DNA from: Burkholderiales bacterium
GTDB taxonomy: Bacteria > Pseudomonadota > Gammaproteobacteria > Burkholderiales > Usitatibacteraceae
NCBI GenBank assembly: GCA_025350945.1
Contig: JANXWW010000279.1
Coordinates: forward strand, 1-9,701
Direction: 5' to 3'
Length of the DNA stretch: 9,701 nt
Each line of letters opens with the position of its first letter. The first letter of the stretch is position 1. Position numbers and translations under genes: made by a program. Of this stretch, positions 1 to 6,691 are shown in pieces. The notes beneath the pieces were generated by a model, which did not search any database, was not told the origin of the DNA, and saw only the letters and a program-made list of their open reading frames with translations.

Positions 1-256
1 CAACATGGCTTTCGGCAGCGAAGTTGATGATGGCACGCGGCTTGTTTTCAGCGAGCAGCTTCGCGATCATCGCGCGGTCACCAATTTCACCGCGATGAAA
101 TTTGTAGTTAACGTGACCCGCCAAATCGGCGAGTGAGGCCAAATTGCCCGCATAAGTAAGTTTGTCGAGATTAACAACCGGTTCGTTTTCATGGGCCAGC
201 CACTGCCGAATAAAATTTGAGCCAATAAAACCTGCGCCGCCGGTGACAATAATCAT
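1..256 (-). CDS. rmlB: dTDP-glucose 4,6-dehydratase, N-terminal part (cut by window edge)
   Basis: RmlB converts dTDP-glucose to dTDP-4-keto-6-deoxyglucose, the branch point for dTDP-rhamnose and other deoxysugars of O-antigen and capsule; it is a cytoplasmic NAD-dependent short-chain dehydrogenase of the extended type. The 85 visible residues start MIIVTGGAGFIGSNFI, with the Rossmann glycine motif TGGAGFIG at about residues 5-12. They continue with NLDKLTYAGNL (about 34-44), a hallmark of the family, and end in FAAESHV, the start of the conserved AAESHVD segment. The catalytic Tyr-x-x-x-Lys lies outside the window. The start is the ATG at 254-256, which places the nucleotide fold right at the N terminus; no clear Shine-Dalgarno sequence precedes it. 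It lies 35 bp behind the glycosyltransferase gene on the same strand and is probably co-transcribed with it. A related NDP-sugar dehydratase is possible but less likely given the LDKLTYAGN motif. Confidence 0.93.
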   Translation of the reverse strand, partial: MIIVTGGAGFIGSNFIRQWLAHENEPVVNLDKLTYAGNLASLADLAGHVNYKFHRGEIGDRAMIAKLLAENKPRAIINFAAESHV

Positions 257-291
257 GTGGTTGTGTGTTTGTGCGCTGAATAACGAATCCG

Positions 292-1080
292 CTATTTTAC
301 CTGCGGCCCATCTTCATTCACTTTCTTCGACAACTCAATCAATTTCGCGTATTTGGCAAACGCGGCAAAACAGCCAATGGCAACATGCGCAAATCCGGGG
401 CCGCCATCCAAAAATCCTTGGCGCAAAAAATAAAATTTGATAAATCTCGCCAACGGGCTTAAAAATAATTTTAGATATCCCGCGCGCACGCCTTGCCCGT
501 AGAGCGCTTGCGCGTGCAGACTGGAGTAGCGATTTTGTTTGGCCAAATACATGGTGACGTCTTCAGCCGAATCGTGCATTAAGTCACCGCTGAGCCGCCC
601 CACATCGGCCGTGGTAATCACCGTTTCGTGCACTTCGTCATTGCTCCAACTCGCTTGGTTGCGATCAAACAAACGCAGCGTCCAATCGGGATAGCCTTCG
701 CCATGTGCCAGCCAGCGCCCTAAAAAACGATTGCGCCGCGGCATGCGATAGGCGAAATGTTTTGGCGTAGCATCCGCAAACACCGCGCGGATACTGGCTT
801 CCAGAGGAGGTGATACGCGTTCATCTATATCCAAGCACAGCACCCAATCGTGCTTGGCTGCACCCACTGCAAATTGTTTTTGCCGACCAAAGCCGAGCCA
901 CTCTTTTTCGATGACCCGGCAACCCGCCACGTCAGCAATGGCGCGCGTGGCGTCGTTCGAGCCCGAATCAACGACCAGTACTTCGTCGGCAAATTTCACG
1001 CTGTCGATGCATTCGCCAATTTGGCTGGCGGCATCTTTGGCGATGATAACCACGGATAAGGGGATTTTTTTGTCGGGCAC
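292..1080 (-). CDS. WaaE/KdtX-like family 2 glycosyltransferase (LPS core)
   Basis: A GT-A fold glycosyltransferase of 262 residues, most like the WaaE/KdtX group of LPS-core beta-1,4-glucosyltransferases that decorate heptose I. The N terminus PLSVVIIAKDAASQIGECI (about 7-25) is the usual GT2 nucleotide-binding strand. VVDSGSND (about 36-43) carries the uridine-binding Asp, and LDIDERV (about 83-89) holds the D84-x-D86 metal-binding motif. The segments RMPRRNRFLGRWLAHGEGYPDW and RLFDR, followed by HETV, are typical of the WaaE group. A C-terminal stretch with several hydrophobic segments (about 195-250) suggests membrane association. The start used is GTG at 1080, without a recognisable ribosome binding site; a later GTG at codon 10 would cut into the first strand and is less likely. 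It is transcribed divergently from waaC and leads into rmlB. The acceptor and donor sugar cannot be told from sequence. Confidence 0.86.
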   Translation of the reverse strand: MPDKKIPLSVVIIAKDAASQIGECIDSVKFADEVLVVDSGSNDATRAIADVAGCRVIEKEWLGFGRQKQFAVGAAKHDWVLCLDIDERVSPPLEASIRAVFADATPKHFAYRMPRRNRFLGRWLAHGEGYPDWTLRLFDRNQASWSNDEVHETVITTADVGRLSGDLMHDSAEDVTMYLAKQNRYSSLHAQALYGQGVRAGYLKLFLSPLARFIKFYFLRQGFLDGGPGFAHVAIGCFAAFAKYAKLIELSKKVNEDGPQVK

Positions 1081-1165
1081 GGGTGATTGAATTATTTAAT
1101 TTGGTGATGTGCAATTGTAAGGCCTCTACCGGGCTTTTGTGGCGTCGCTTCCGTTAAAATGCGGC
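1081..1165. promoter_or_regulatory. Divergent intergenic region between LPS glycosyltransferase and waaC
   Basis: This 85-bp gap must hold the start signals for both the minus-strand glycosyltransferase-rmlB pair and the plus-strand waaC operon. On the plus strand TAAAAT at 1155-1160 resembles a sigma-70 -10 box and ends 5 bases before the preferred waaC start, but no good -35 box stands 16-18 bp upstream. TTGAAT (1087-1092) with TGCAAT (1110-1115), spaced 17 bp, is a weaker alternative. On the minus strand the region is AT-rich without a convincing pair of boxes. No clear operator palindrome was seen. Confidence 0.4.
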
Positions 1166-2128
1166 GTGCGCGTCCTGTTAGTCAAACTTTCCTCGATGGG
1201 TGATGTGATCCACAATTTAGCGGTGGTCACCGACCTTTATCGCGCGTTCCCGGCCATTGAAATTGACTGGGTGACTGAAGCGCCATATGCGGAGCTGGTC
1301 GCGCTGCATCCCAACGTGAAACAGATTTTTCCCATTCATTTGCGCGCGCTCAAAAAACAATGGTGGCGGATGAGTTTGTGGGCGCAATTTCGCGAGGAGC
1401 GCGGCAGGCTGGCCGCACAGCAATACGATTGTGTGATCGACACGCAGGGCTTAGTGAAAAGTGCGATGGTGGCGCGAGGCTCAGGCCAACCTGTTTCCGG
1501 TTTTAGTAAATCAGTTGCACGCGAATCAATGGCCGCACAATTTTATGCTCGCACGTTCGACATTCCACGCGAACAACATGCGGTGGAGCGCAATCGACAG
1601 TTGGTCGCTACAGCAATGGGATATAAAATTTCGACTCATGCAGACTACGGGCTTAGCACGCAAATGCCGCGCCCAGCTTGGCTTTCCGGGCATTCGTATA
1701 TTGTATTGTTGCATGCAACCAGCCGCGCAGATAAAGAATGGCCCATCGATAATTGGATAGCGCTTGCGAAAAAATTAAATGATCAAAGCTTGTTGGTGGT
1801 GCTTCCGTGGGGAAACGAAAATGAAAAAAGCGTCAGTGAAAAAATGGCGGCTGAGCTTATTAATGCGATTGTTCCGCCCGCAATGAATCTTGCGGAAGCA
1901 GCGAAATTACTCGCGAACGCCACCGGTGTGGTGGGCGTTGATACGGGGCTCGCACATTTGGCGGTGGCATTTAATCGTCCGACGGTGGGCATTTATGTTT
2001 CAACCAAGCCTGCGTTAACGGGATTGTATGGCGGCGCTTCAGCGATTAATTTAGGGGGCAAACAATCAAACCATAGCGTGGAAGCGGTGTTCGAGGCATT
2101 ATTACCTCATTTGCCGCAGCCCGCCTAG
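1166..2128 (+). CDS. waaC: LPS heptosyltransferase I
   Basis: WaaC (RfaC) transfers the first L-glycero-D-manno-heptose from ADP-heptose to Kdo on lipid A at the cytoplasmic face of the inner membrane; it is a GT-B enzyme of family 9. The N terminus reads RVLLVKLSSMGDVIHNL, with the catalytic Asp at residue 13 when GTG at 1166 is taken as start, exactly as in E. coli WaaC. Further marks are IDTQGLVKSA (about 90-99), ADKEWP with the donor-binding Lys (about 190) and GVDTGLAHLA with the ADP-heptose-binding Asp (about 259). The resulting length of 320 residues matches the family. An in-frame GTG at 1139 would add nine residues without homology (ASLPLKCGV), so the later GTG is preferred. Neither start has a Shine-Dalgarno sequence. 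It is the first gene of a plus-strand operon, and only 2 bp separate its stop from waaA. Confidence 0.94.
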   Translation: MRVLLVKLSSMGDVIHNLAVVTDLYRAFPAIEIDWVTEAPYAELVALHPNVKQIFPIHLRALKKQWWRMSLWAQFREERGRLAAQQYDCVIDTQGLVKSAMVARGSGQPVSGFSKSVARESMAAQFYARTFDIPREQHAVERNRQLVATAMGYKISTHADYGLSTQMPRPAWLSGHSYIVLLHATSRADKEWPIDNWIALAKKLNDQSLLVVLPWGNENEKSVSEKMAAELINAIVPPAMNLAEAAKLLANATGVVGVDTGLAHLAVAFNRPTVGIYVSTKPALTGLYGGASAINLGGKQSNHSVEAVFEALLPHLPQPA

Positions 2129-2130
2129 CG

Positions 2131-3411
2131 ATGCTACGATTTTTTTATACATTTTTATTGTTGGCAGCGACGCCGCTGATCCTGCTGCGCCTGTGGCTGC
2201 GCGGTCGACGCGAGCCCGGCTATCGCCAACATATTGGCGAGCGCTTCGGTGATTTTACGCAGGCTAAATTGCACGACGCCATCTGGATTCACGCGGTCTC
2301 GCTCGGCGAAACGCGCGCCGCTGCACCGCTGGTGGCGGCACTGCGCGAACGATTTCCCCAGCGCCCGATACTCATCACCTGCATGACAGTAACGGGGCGC
2401 GCAACGGCTATCGAACTCTATGCTTCATTTGCCACCATCGCCTATTTGCCCTACGATTTTCCGTGGGCTTCACGTCAACTCATTCAACGATTTGACCCAC
2501 GCATATTGCTGATTATGGAAACCGAAATTTGGCCGAATCTCATCGCAAGTTGTCGTGACGCGGGTATTCCTGCGCTGCTGGTAAATGCACGTTTGAGTGA
2601 ACGTTCGCGTGCGGGTTATGCACGATTTGCACCTGTGCGTGCGCTGCTCCGCGAGGCTGTGCAAGACCTGCAAGTCAGCGCGCAATCAAGTGAAGACGCA
2701 CAACGATTGACTTCACTCGGCGCGAGCAATGTAGTTGTGACCGGCAATATGAAATTCGATATTGAGCCTAGCCAGGAACAAATTGCGCTCGGCATGACGT
2801 GGAAAAAAGCGTTGGCAGAAAATAACTCGCCGCGCAAAGTATTGCTCGCTGCCAGTACGCGCGAAGGTGAAGAAAAGCTCATCATTGATGCGTACAAAAA
2901 TCATTTCGATGAAGTCGCTCGCCGTCGCACGTTGCTCGTTATCGTGCCACGCCATCCGCAACGATTTGACGCGGTGCATGCGCAAATCATGAGCGTCGGA
3001 TTACGCGTGCAGCGACGCAGCATGAGCACGCAAATTGCCCTAGAAACAGAGGTATGGCTCGGTGATTCCATGAATGAAATGTTTGCCTATCTTGCCTTGT
3101 GCGAGATTACTTTTATCGGCGGCAGTTTGGTGCCTGTTGGCGGTCAAAACTTGATTGAGCCTTGTGCGATGGGCAAACCGGTGTTGATGGGGCCGAGTGA
3201 TTTTAATTTTGCGGATGCGGCGAAACAAGCGGAAGCCGCAGGTGCTGTGATTCGTGTCAGCGATGCAAATCACTTGGCAATAACGGCGCAGGAACTGCTC
3301 GATGATAGCGGGCGCACTGTGATAATGTCTGAACGCGCAATGGCGTTCGCGGCTCACCACCGGGGCGCTACGGATAAAACGATTGATCTCGTGACCAACT
3401 TACTAAAATAA
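2131..3411 (+). CDS. waaA: 3-deoxy-D-manno-octulosonic acid (Kdo) transferase
   Basis: WaaA (KdtA) transfers Kdo from CMP-Kdo to the lipid A precursor, the step before WaaC acts; it is anchored on the cytoplasmic side of the inner membrane. The 426-residue product matches the usual length (E. coli 425). It opens with one hydrophobic anchor (about residues 3-22), then LRGRREPGYRQHIGERFG. IHAVSLGETRAA carries the catalytic Glu at residue 60. Further conserved blocks are LPYDFP (about 106-111), LIMETEIWPNL (about 127-137), NARLSERS (about 152-159), TGNMKFD (about 204-210), VPRHPQRF (about 272-279) and FIGGSLVPVGGQNLIEP (about 328-344), the CMP-Kdo-binding region. The ATG follows the waaC stop after 2 bp, implying translational coupling. 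Whether it adds one or two Kdo residues cannot be read from the sequence. Confidence 0.96.
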   Translation: MLRFFYTFLLLAATPLILLRLWLRGRREPGYRQHIGERFGDFTQAKLHDAIWIHAVSLGETRAAAPLVAALRERFPQRPILITCMTVTGRATAIELYASFATIAYLPYDFPWASRQLIQRFDPRILLIMETEIWPNLIASCRDAGIPALLVNARLSERSRAGYARFAPVRALLREAVQDLQVSAQSSEDAQRLTSLGASNVVVTGNMKFDIEPSQEQIALGMTWKKALAENNSPRKVLLAASTREGEEKLIIDAYKNHFDEVARRRTLLVIVPRHPQRFDAVHAQIMSVGLRVQRRSMSTQIALETEVWLGDSMNEMFAYLALCEITFIGGSLVPVGGQNLIEPCAMGKPVLMGPSDFNFADAAKQAEAAGAVIRVSDANHLAITAQELLDDSGRTVIMSERAMAFAAHHRGATDKTIDLVTNLLK

Positions 3412-3422
3412 ATAGTCCCTTG

Positions 3423-5657
3423 ATGGCATCCACACCGATTTCGCCCGCACTCATGTCGCATCTCCAGTTGGGAATGCAGCATTTGCAAACAGGCAATGTG
3501 CGTGAGGCCGATGCAGAATTTCGGCAGGCGCTTGAGCTTGACGAAAATAATGTGCAGGCAAATTACGCCTGCGCGCTCGCCAGCTACCAATTCAATCGTC
3601 TCACCGAAGCAGAACAATTTTTGCGCCGCGTGATTCAACTGCAGCCGTATTTTTATCCTGCGTTCAATACGCTGGGCATCACGTTACGCGCGGCGGGAAA
3701 CGATGCTGAAGGCATCGCAGCGCTTGAACATGCGCTTGAGATCAACGGCGATTATGCAGAGGCTCAATTTAATCTCGCACTGGCCTTTGCCGATATTAGC
3801 GAACGTGCTAAAGCGATCAACTTGTATCGCCGTGTGTTAACGCTAAAACCTGATTTCACACCCGCACTGACCAATCTCGGCAATTTATTGCGCGCAGAAA
3901 ATGAATTTGACGAGGCACTCGTGTTGCTGCAAAAAGCAAAAAATAATTCTCCCCACACTGGCTCCGCAGAAATAAATATGGCGCTGGTGTTGACTGATTT
4001 GGGGCGCTATCCCGAGGCCATTGCTGCCGGTGAGCGCGCCACGAAGCTGGAACCTGCCTTGTTTGAATCGTGGGAGGCGTTGGGCCATGCACAGCTATTA
4101 GCGGGCGATTCGGGGCGGGGCGTGGTGTCACTCGCTCGCGCGAATGAATTGCACCCGAATGTGCCACAGCTTCAGTACGATCTTGGTGTTGCCCTTATCG
4201 CCAATGGCGATCTTGCGAGCGGGCGCGCCACGCTTGATGTTGTGGCGGGGCTACGTCCCGAGTGGATTAAGGTTTTGTTTGAACGTGATCTCGCGCTGCC
4301 GCCGCTTTATGAAAATCAACATCACATCGCCACAAGTCGCGCTGCATGGATTGCCGGGCTGGAGAAAATAGAGGCACGGTTATTCGATGGTAAAGACTGG
4401 TCAATCGATGAAGCGATGACGGCGGTGTCGGCGCACTCGGCGTTTTATTTAAATTATCAAGACACCGATAACACGGCGCTGCAAAAGCGATTTGCACGCG
4501 TGGTGGAATATGTGGTGCAGCGCGCCTATCCGCAATTCACGAAGCCCATCACCTGGAAAAGCGGCGCACACGGCGGGCGTTTGCGCGTCGGCTTCACCAG
4601 CGCCTATCTGCGCAAACACAGTGTTGGCTATTTCTTTGGCGCGTGGATTACTGAATTGGATCAAACAAAATTTGAATCGTTTGTGTGGCATGCCGGCGAA
4701 ATTAGCGATGCCGTCACCGACAAAATTCGCGCGAAGTCTGCACACTTTTCAGCTGCACCCTACAACATGGCCAGGTTTGCCGAGGCCATTCTCGTGGTAA
4801 AGCTGGACGTGCTGATTCATCTGGATGTGGGCATGCATCCGCATGCGCAGGTGCTGGCAGCGATGCGCTTGGCACCCATACAATGCGTGGCCTACGGCCA
4901 TCCGGTCACCACGGGCTTAGCAAGCATCGATTATTATTTATCGGCGGATGCGGCGGAGCCCGAAAACGCGCAGGCCGTCTATAGCGAAAAGCTGATTCGA
5001 CTGCCGAAGTTAGGCGTATGTTATCCGCTGCCCGATATTTCGCAGCGCACTCTGCCTGACATGCTTGGCAAACGGAAAAAACCGTTTCTGCTGTGCGTGC
5101 AGCGACTGTTCAAAGTTTTACCGCACATGGATCAATTGGTCGCACAAATTGCGCGTCAATTACCCGGCTGCACGATGGCGTTTTTTGCGTCGCTGTCGCC
5201 GAGCTTGAATCAGTCATTCGTCAAGCGTATTTCTGGCGTGATGCGTGAGCATGGCGTTGATCCTGCAACAACGTTGCAGATGTTGCCCTCGATGACGTAT
5301 GCGCATTTTTTAGGCACGGTAGGAGCCGCGGATCTGGTGCTCGATACCACGCATTTTTCCGGCGGAAATTCCAGCTTCGACACCTTCGCGGTTGGCACAC
5401 CGATCATCGCTTACGAAGGCAACATGATGCGCGCGCGGCAGACGAGCGCGATGTTACGCATCATGAATATTCCAGAATTGATTGCGGATTCAGATGATGC
5501 GTATGTCGCCACTGTGGTTGCCTTGGCGAAAGATCCGCAGCGCCTTCGCGAAACACGCGCACGCATTATGACAAGCAGAGACGCACTCTTTAATGATGCA
5601 AGTACGGTGCGCGCGTTGGAAAAAACGCTTGCACGCATCACCTCTCATGCGCGTTAA
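3423..5657 (+). CDS. TPR-domain glycosyltransferase of the OGT/SPINDLY type (GT41-like)
   Basis: A 744-residue cytosolic protein without signal peptide or membrane segment. Residues about 14-281 form eight consecutive 34-residue TPR units with typical positions (for example ALTNLGNLLRAENEFDEALVLLQKA). After a helical linker (about 282-385) comes a C-terminal region resembling the catalytic part of O-GlcNAc transferase. RVGFTSAYLRKHSVGYFF contains a His (399) placed like human OGT His498. CVAYGHPVTTGLASIDYYL (about 488-506) parallels the family motif YPGTTG..SIDY. CVQRLFK has a Lys (564) placed like OGT Lys842, and SGGNSSFDTFAVGTPIIAYEG (about 646-666) keeps the Asp of the nucleotide-binding loop but not the His-Thr-Thr. 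The family transfers GlcNAc or hexose to protein Ser/Thr or, in HMW1C relatives, Asn; the target here is unknown. It begins 11 bp after the waaA stop, so it belongs to the same operon. ATG at 3423 is preferred over the adjoining TTG at 3420; no Shine-Dalgarno sequence is visible. Confidence 0.85.
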   Translation: MASTPISPALMSHLQLGMQHLQTGNVREADAEFRQALELDENNVQANYACALASYQFNRLTEAEQFLRRVIQLQPYFYPAFNTLGITLRAAGNDAEGIAALEHALEINGDYAEAQFNLALAFADISERAKAINLYRRVLTLKPDFTPALTNLGNLLRAENEFDEALVLLQKAKNNSPHTGSAEINMALVLTDLGRYPEAIAAGERATKLEPALFESWEALGHAQLLAGDSGRGVVSLARANELHPNVPQLQYDLGVALIANGDLASGRATLDVVAGLRPEWIKVLFERDLALPPLYENQHHIATSRAAWIAGLEKIEARLFDGKDWSIDEAMTAVSAHSAFYLNYQDTDNTALQKRFARVVEYVVQRAYPQFTKPITWKSGAHGGRLRVGFTSAYLRKHSVGYFFGAWITELDQTKFESFVWHAGEISDAVTDKIRAKSAHFSAAPYNMARFAEAILVVKLDVLIHLDVGMHPHAQVLAAMRLAPIQCVAYGHPVTTGLASIDYYLSADAAEPENAQAVYSEKLIRLPKLGVCYPLPDISQRTLPDMLGKRKKPFLLCVQRLFKVLPHMDQLVAQIARQLPGCTMAFFASLSPSLNQSFVKRISGVMREHGVDPATTLQMLPSMTYAHFLGTVGAADLVLDTTHFSGGNSSFDTFAVGTPIIAYEGNMMRARQTSAMLRIMNIPELIADSDDAYVATVVALAKDPQRLRETRARIMTSRDALFNDASTVRALEKTLARITSHAR

Positions 5658-5674
5658 CTACCTGTCAAAAGCAT

Positions 5675-5709
5675 AAACGCAGGGATGGAAGAAATTCGTC
5701 CCTGCGTTT
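5675..5709. terminator. Hairpin terminator between convergent operons
   Basis: A perfect 11-bp stem, AAACGCAGGGA (5675-5685) with TCCCTGCGTTT (5699-5709), encloses a 13-base loop. It lies 17 bp after the stop of the TPR-glycosyltransferase gene and 26 bp after the stop of the convergent DUF2807 gene. The stem begins with A's and ends with T's, so on either strand it reads as a GC stem followed by a short T run (TTTCCGGTTTTA on the plus strand, TTTATGCTTTT on the minus strand). It most likely ends transcription in both directions. Confidence 0.82.
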
Positions 5710-5735
5710 CCGGTTTTATCCAGCAACATCTCCAA

Positions 5736-6512
5736 TCACATTTTGCTGACTGTGCCAGAGCTACTGGTGTTCACTGCCACTGCCGACGCGTTACCTGCAT
5801 AACGTAAATCACCAGATCCACTCAAATTGCCCGCAATGGCTTGTGCGGCATGAACATTTGCATGGCCAGAGCTGCGTAAATCTGCCTTAACATTCTGCGA
5901 GACCACGCTGGTTGCATCAAGATCGCCAGAGCCGTTTGACAACACATTGAGCGTGGTCGCACTTCCCTGGCCAATCGTGATGTTGCTGGAAGAGCCATTA
6001 TCGATATCGAGCTGATCCGTGGTGAGTTTGCCAACCTTTAAATCCCCCGAGCCGTTGGCTGTAAATAGCACTGTTTTAGCTGAAATATCGCCCACCGTAA
6101 TGTGACCAGAACTTTGCAATGCAACTTCTACGCGCGCGCAATTGAGGCTGGAATATTTACTGTCGCCTGAGCCGCTTGACACCACCCGCAGCACGCCGTC
6201 AACGCATTTGCCGCCAGTGCTCACGCCAGCACTGCGGCTTATGCTCGCACCGCCAGCAGATTTGCTATTGGATTTCATCGCCGATGATTTTGCAGCGGCT
6301 TTCTTACCATCACCCGTGGGATCGTTGATATCAAAATCAGCTGGAATATCGACTTTGATACTCACACCCGGCACATTAACGGAAACACCTTTTCCGCTGA
6401 CCGATGCATCAACACCAGGCACAGCCACTTTAACCTGTGCATTGACTGTCGAGATTTGCAACAACGCGGCCGCAATTGCGGGAATAGACAAACACAAATT
6501 CATTTTTTTCAT
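5736..6512 (-). CDS. Secreted DUF2807 / head-GIN-like beta-repeat protein
   Basis: A 258-residue exported protein. MKKMNLCLSIPAIAAALLQISTVNA is a classical signal peptide with likely cleavage between Ala25 and Gln26; no lipobox is present. The mature N terminus has a small duplication around VPGV (VAVPGVDASVSGKG, then VNVPGVSIKVDIP), followed by an acidic patch and a Lys/Ser/Ala-rich linker (about 70-95). From about residue 100 to the end, GSGD and SSG turns alternate every 20 or so residues, as in DUF2807 (putative auto-transporter adhesin head GIN domain), predicting a beta-solenoid. Two Cys residues (about 103 and 125) could form a disulfide. The start is ATG at 6512: it has AGGA eight bases upstream and gives the signal peptide, whereas an in-frame ATG at 6623 adds a tail unlike a secretion signal. 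The biological role of the family is not established; surface or periplasmic location is inferred. Confidence 0.82.
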   Translation of the reverse strand: MKKMNLCLSIPAIAAALLQISTVNAQVKVAVPGVDASVSGKGVSVNVPGVSIKVDIPADFDINDPTGDGKKAAAKSSAMKSNSKSAGGASISRSAGVSTGGKCVDGVLRVVSSGSGDSKYSSLNCARVEVALQSSGHITVGDISAKTVLFTANGSGDLKVGKLTTDQLDIDNGSSSNITIGQGSATTLNVLSNGSGDLDATSVVSQNVKADLRSSGHANVHAAQAIAGNLSGSGDLRYAGNASAVAVNTSSSGTVSKM

Positions 6513-6582
6513 TTTTGTTCCTGTAGAAATTTTGGATTTTGTGCGCGATAGAACATCTTTTTTGAGTGATGTTTCAATAATG

Positions 6583-6588
6583 ATTATA
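6583..6588 (-). promoter_or_regulatory. Candidate -10 box for the DUF2807 gene
   Basis: Read on the minus strand this is a perfect TATAAT, about 70 bases upstream of the DUF2807 start, which would give a leader of about 64 bases. The hexamer 17 bp upstream (ACAGAG) is a poor -35 box; TTCACA is a better match but lies 20 bp away. The box suggests the gene has its own promoter and does not rely only on read-through from tolC, and possibly needs an activator. Confidence 0.45.
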
Positions 6589-6644
6589 CGAGCGCAGTAA
6601 GGTAACTCTGTGAACAACCTCACTCAAGCGGTAAAGATGGTGGC

Positions 6645-6689
6645 AGCAATATTTGTATTGCTTCGATATTTACGAATTGCGCGTAAATA
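6645..6689 (-). terminator. Two tandem AT-rich hairpins downstream of tolC
   Basis: Just past the tolC stop lie two adjacent perfect inverted repeats: TATTTACG/CGTAAATA (6667-6674 and 6682-6689, loop 7) and AGCAATA/TATTGCT (6645-6651 and 6656-6662, loop 4). They could slow or end tolC transcription or protect the 3' end of its mRNA. The stems are AT-rich and no run of T follows on the minus strand, so a canonical intrinsic terminator is not supported. Confidence 0.35.
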
Positions 6690-6691
6690 AT

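Noticed and set aside
3856..4167. Minus-strand frames of 60-100 codons opposite the TPR region
   Set aside because: They overlap each other and lie opposite eight well-formed TPR units; they have no start signals or recognisable motifs.
5736..6174. The 120-bp periodicity as a possible CRISPR or mobile repeat
   Set aside because: The repeats are imperfect, in frame and coding for Gly-Ser-Gly-Asp turns; there are no spacers or identical units.
6142..6600. A plus-strand frame of 152 codons antisense to the DUF2807 gene
   Set aside because: It lies almost wholly opposite a gene with a signal peptide, Shine-Dalgarno sequence and family repeats. Its Pro/Leu/Thr-rich product is what the complement of a Gly/Ser/Asp-rich repeat gives.
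6513..6623. In-frame upstream extension of the DUF2807 gene to an ATG at 6623
   Set aside because: It would bury the signal peptide 37 residues inside the protein and run through the TATAAT box; the ATG at 6512 has a good ribosome binding site.
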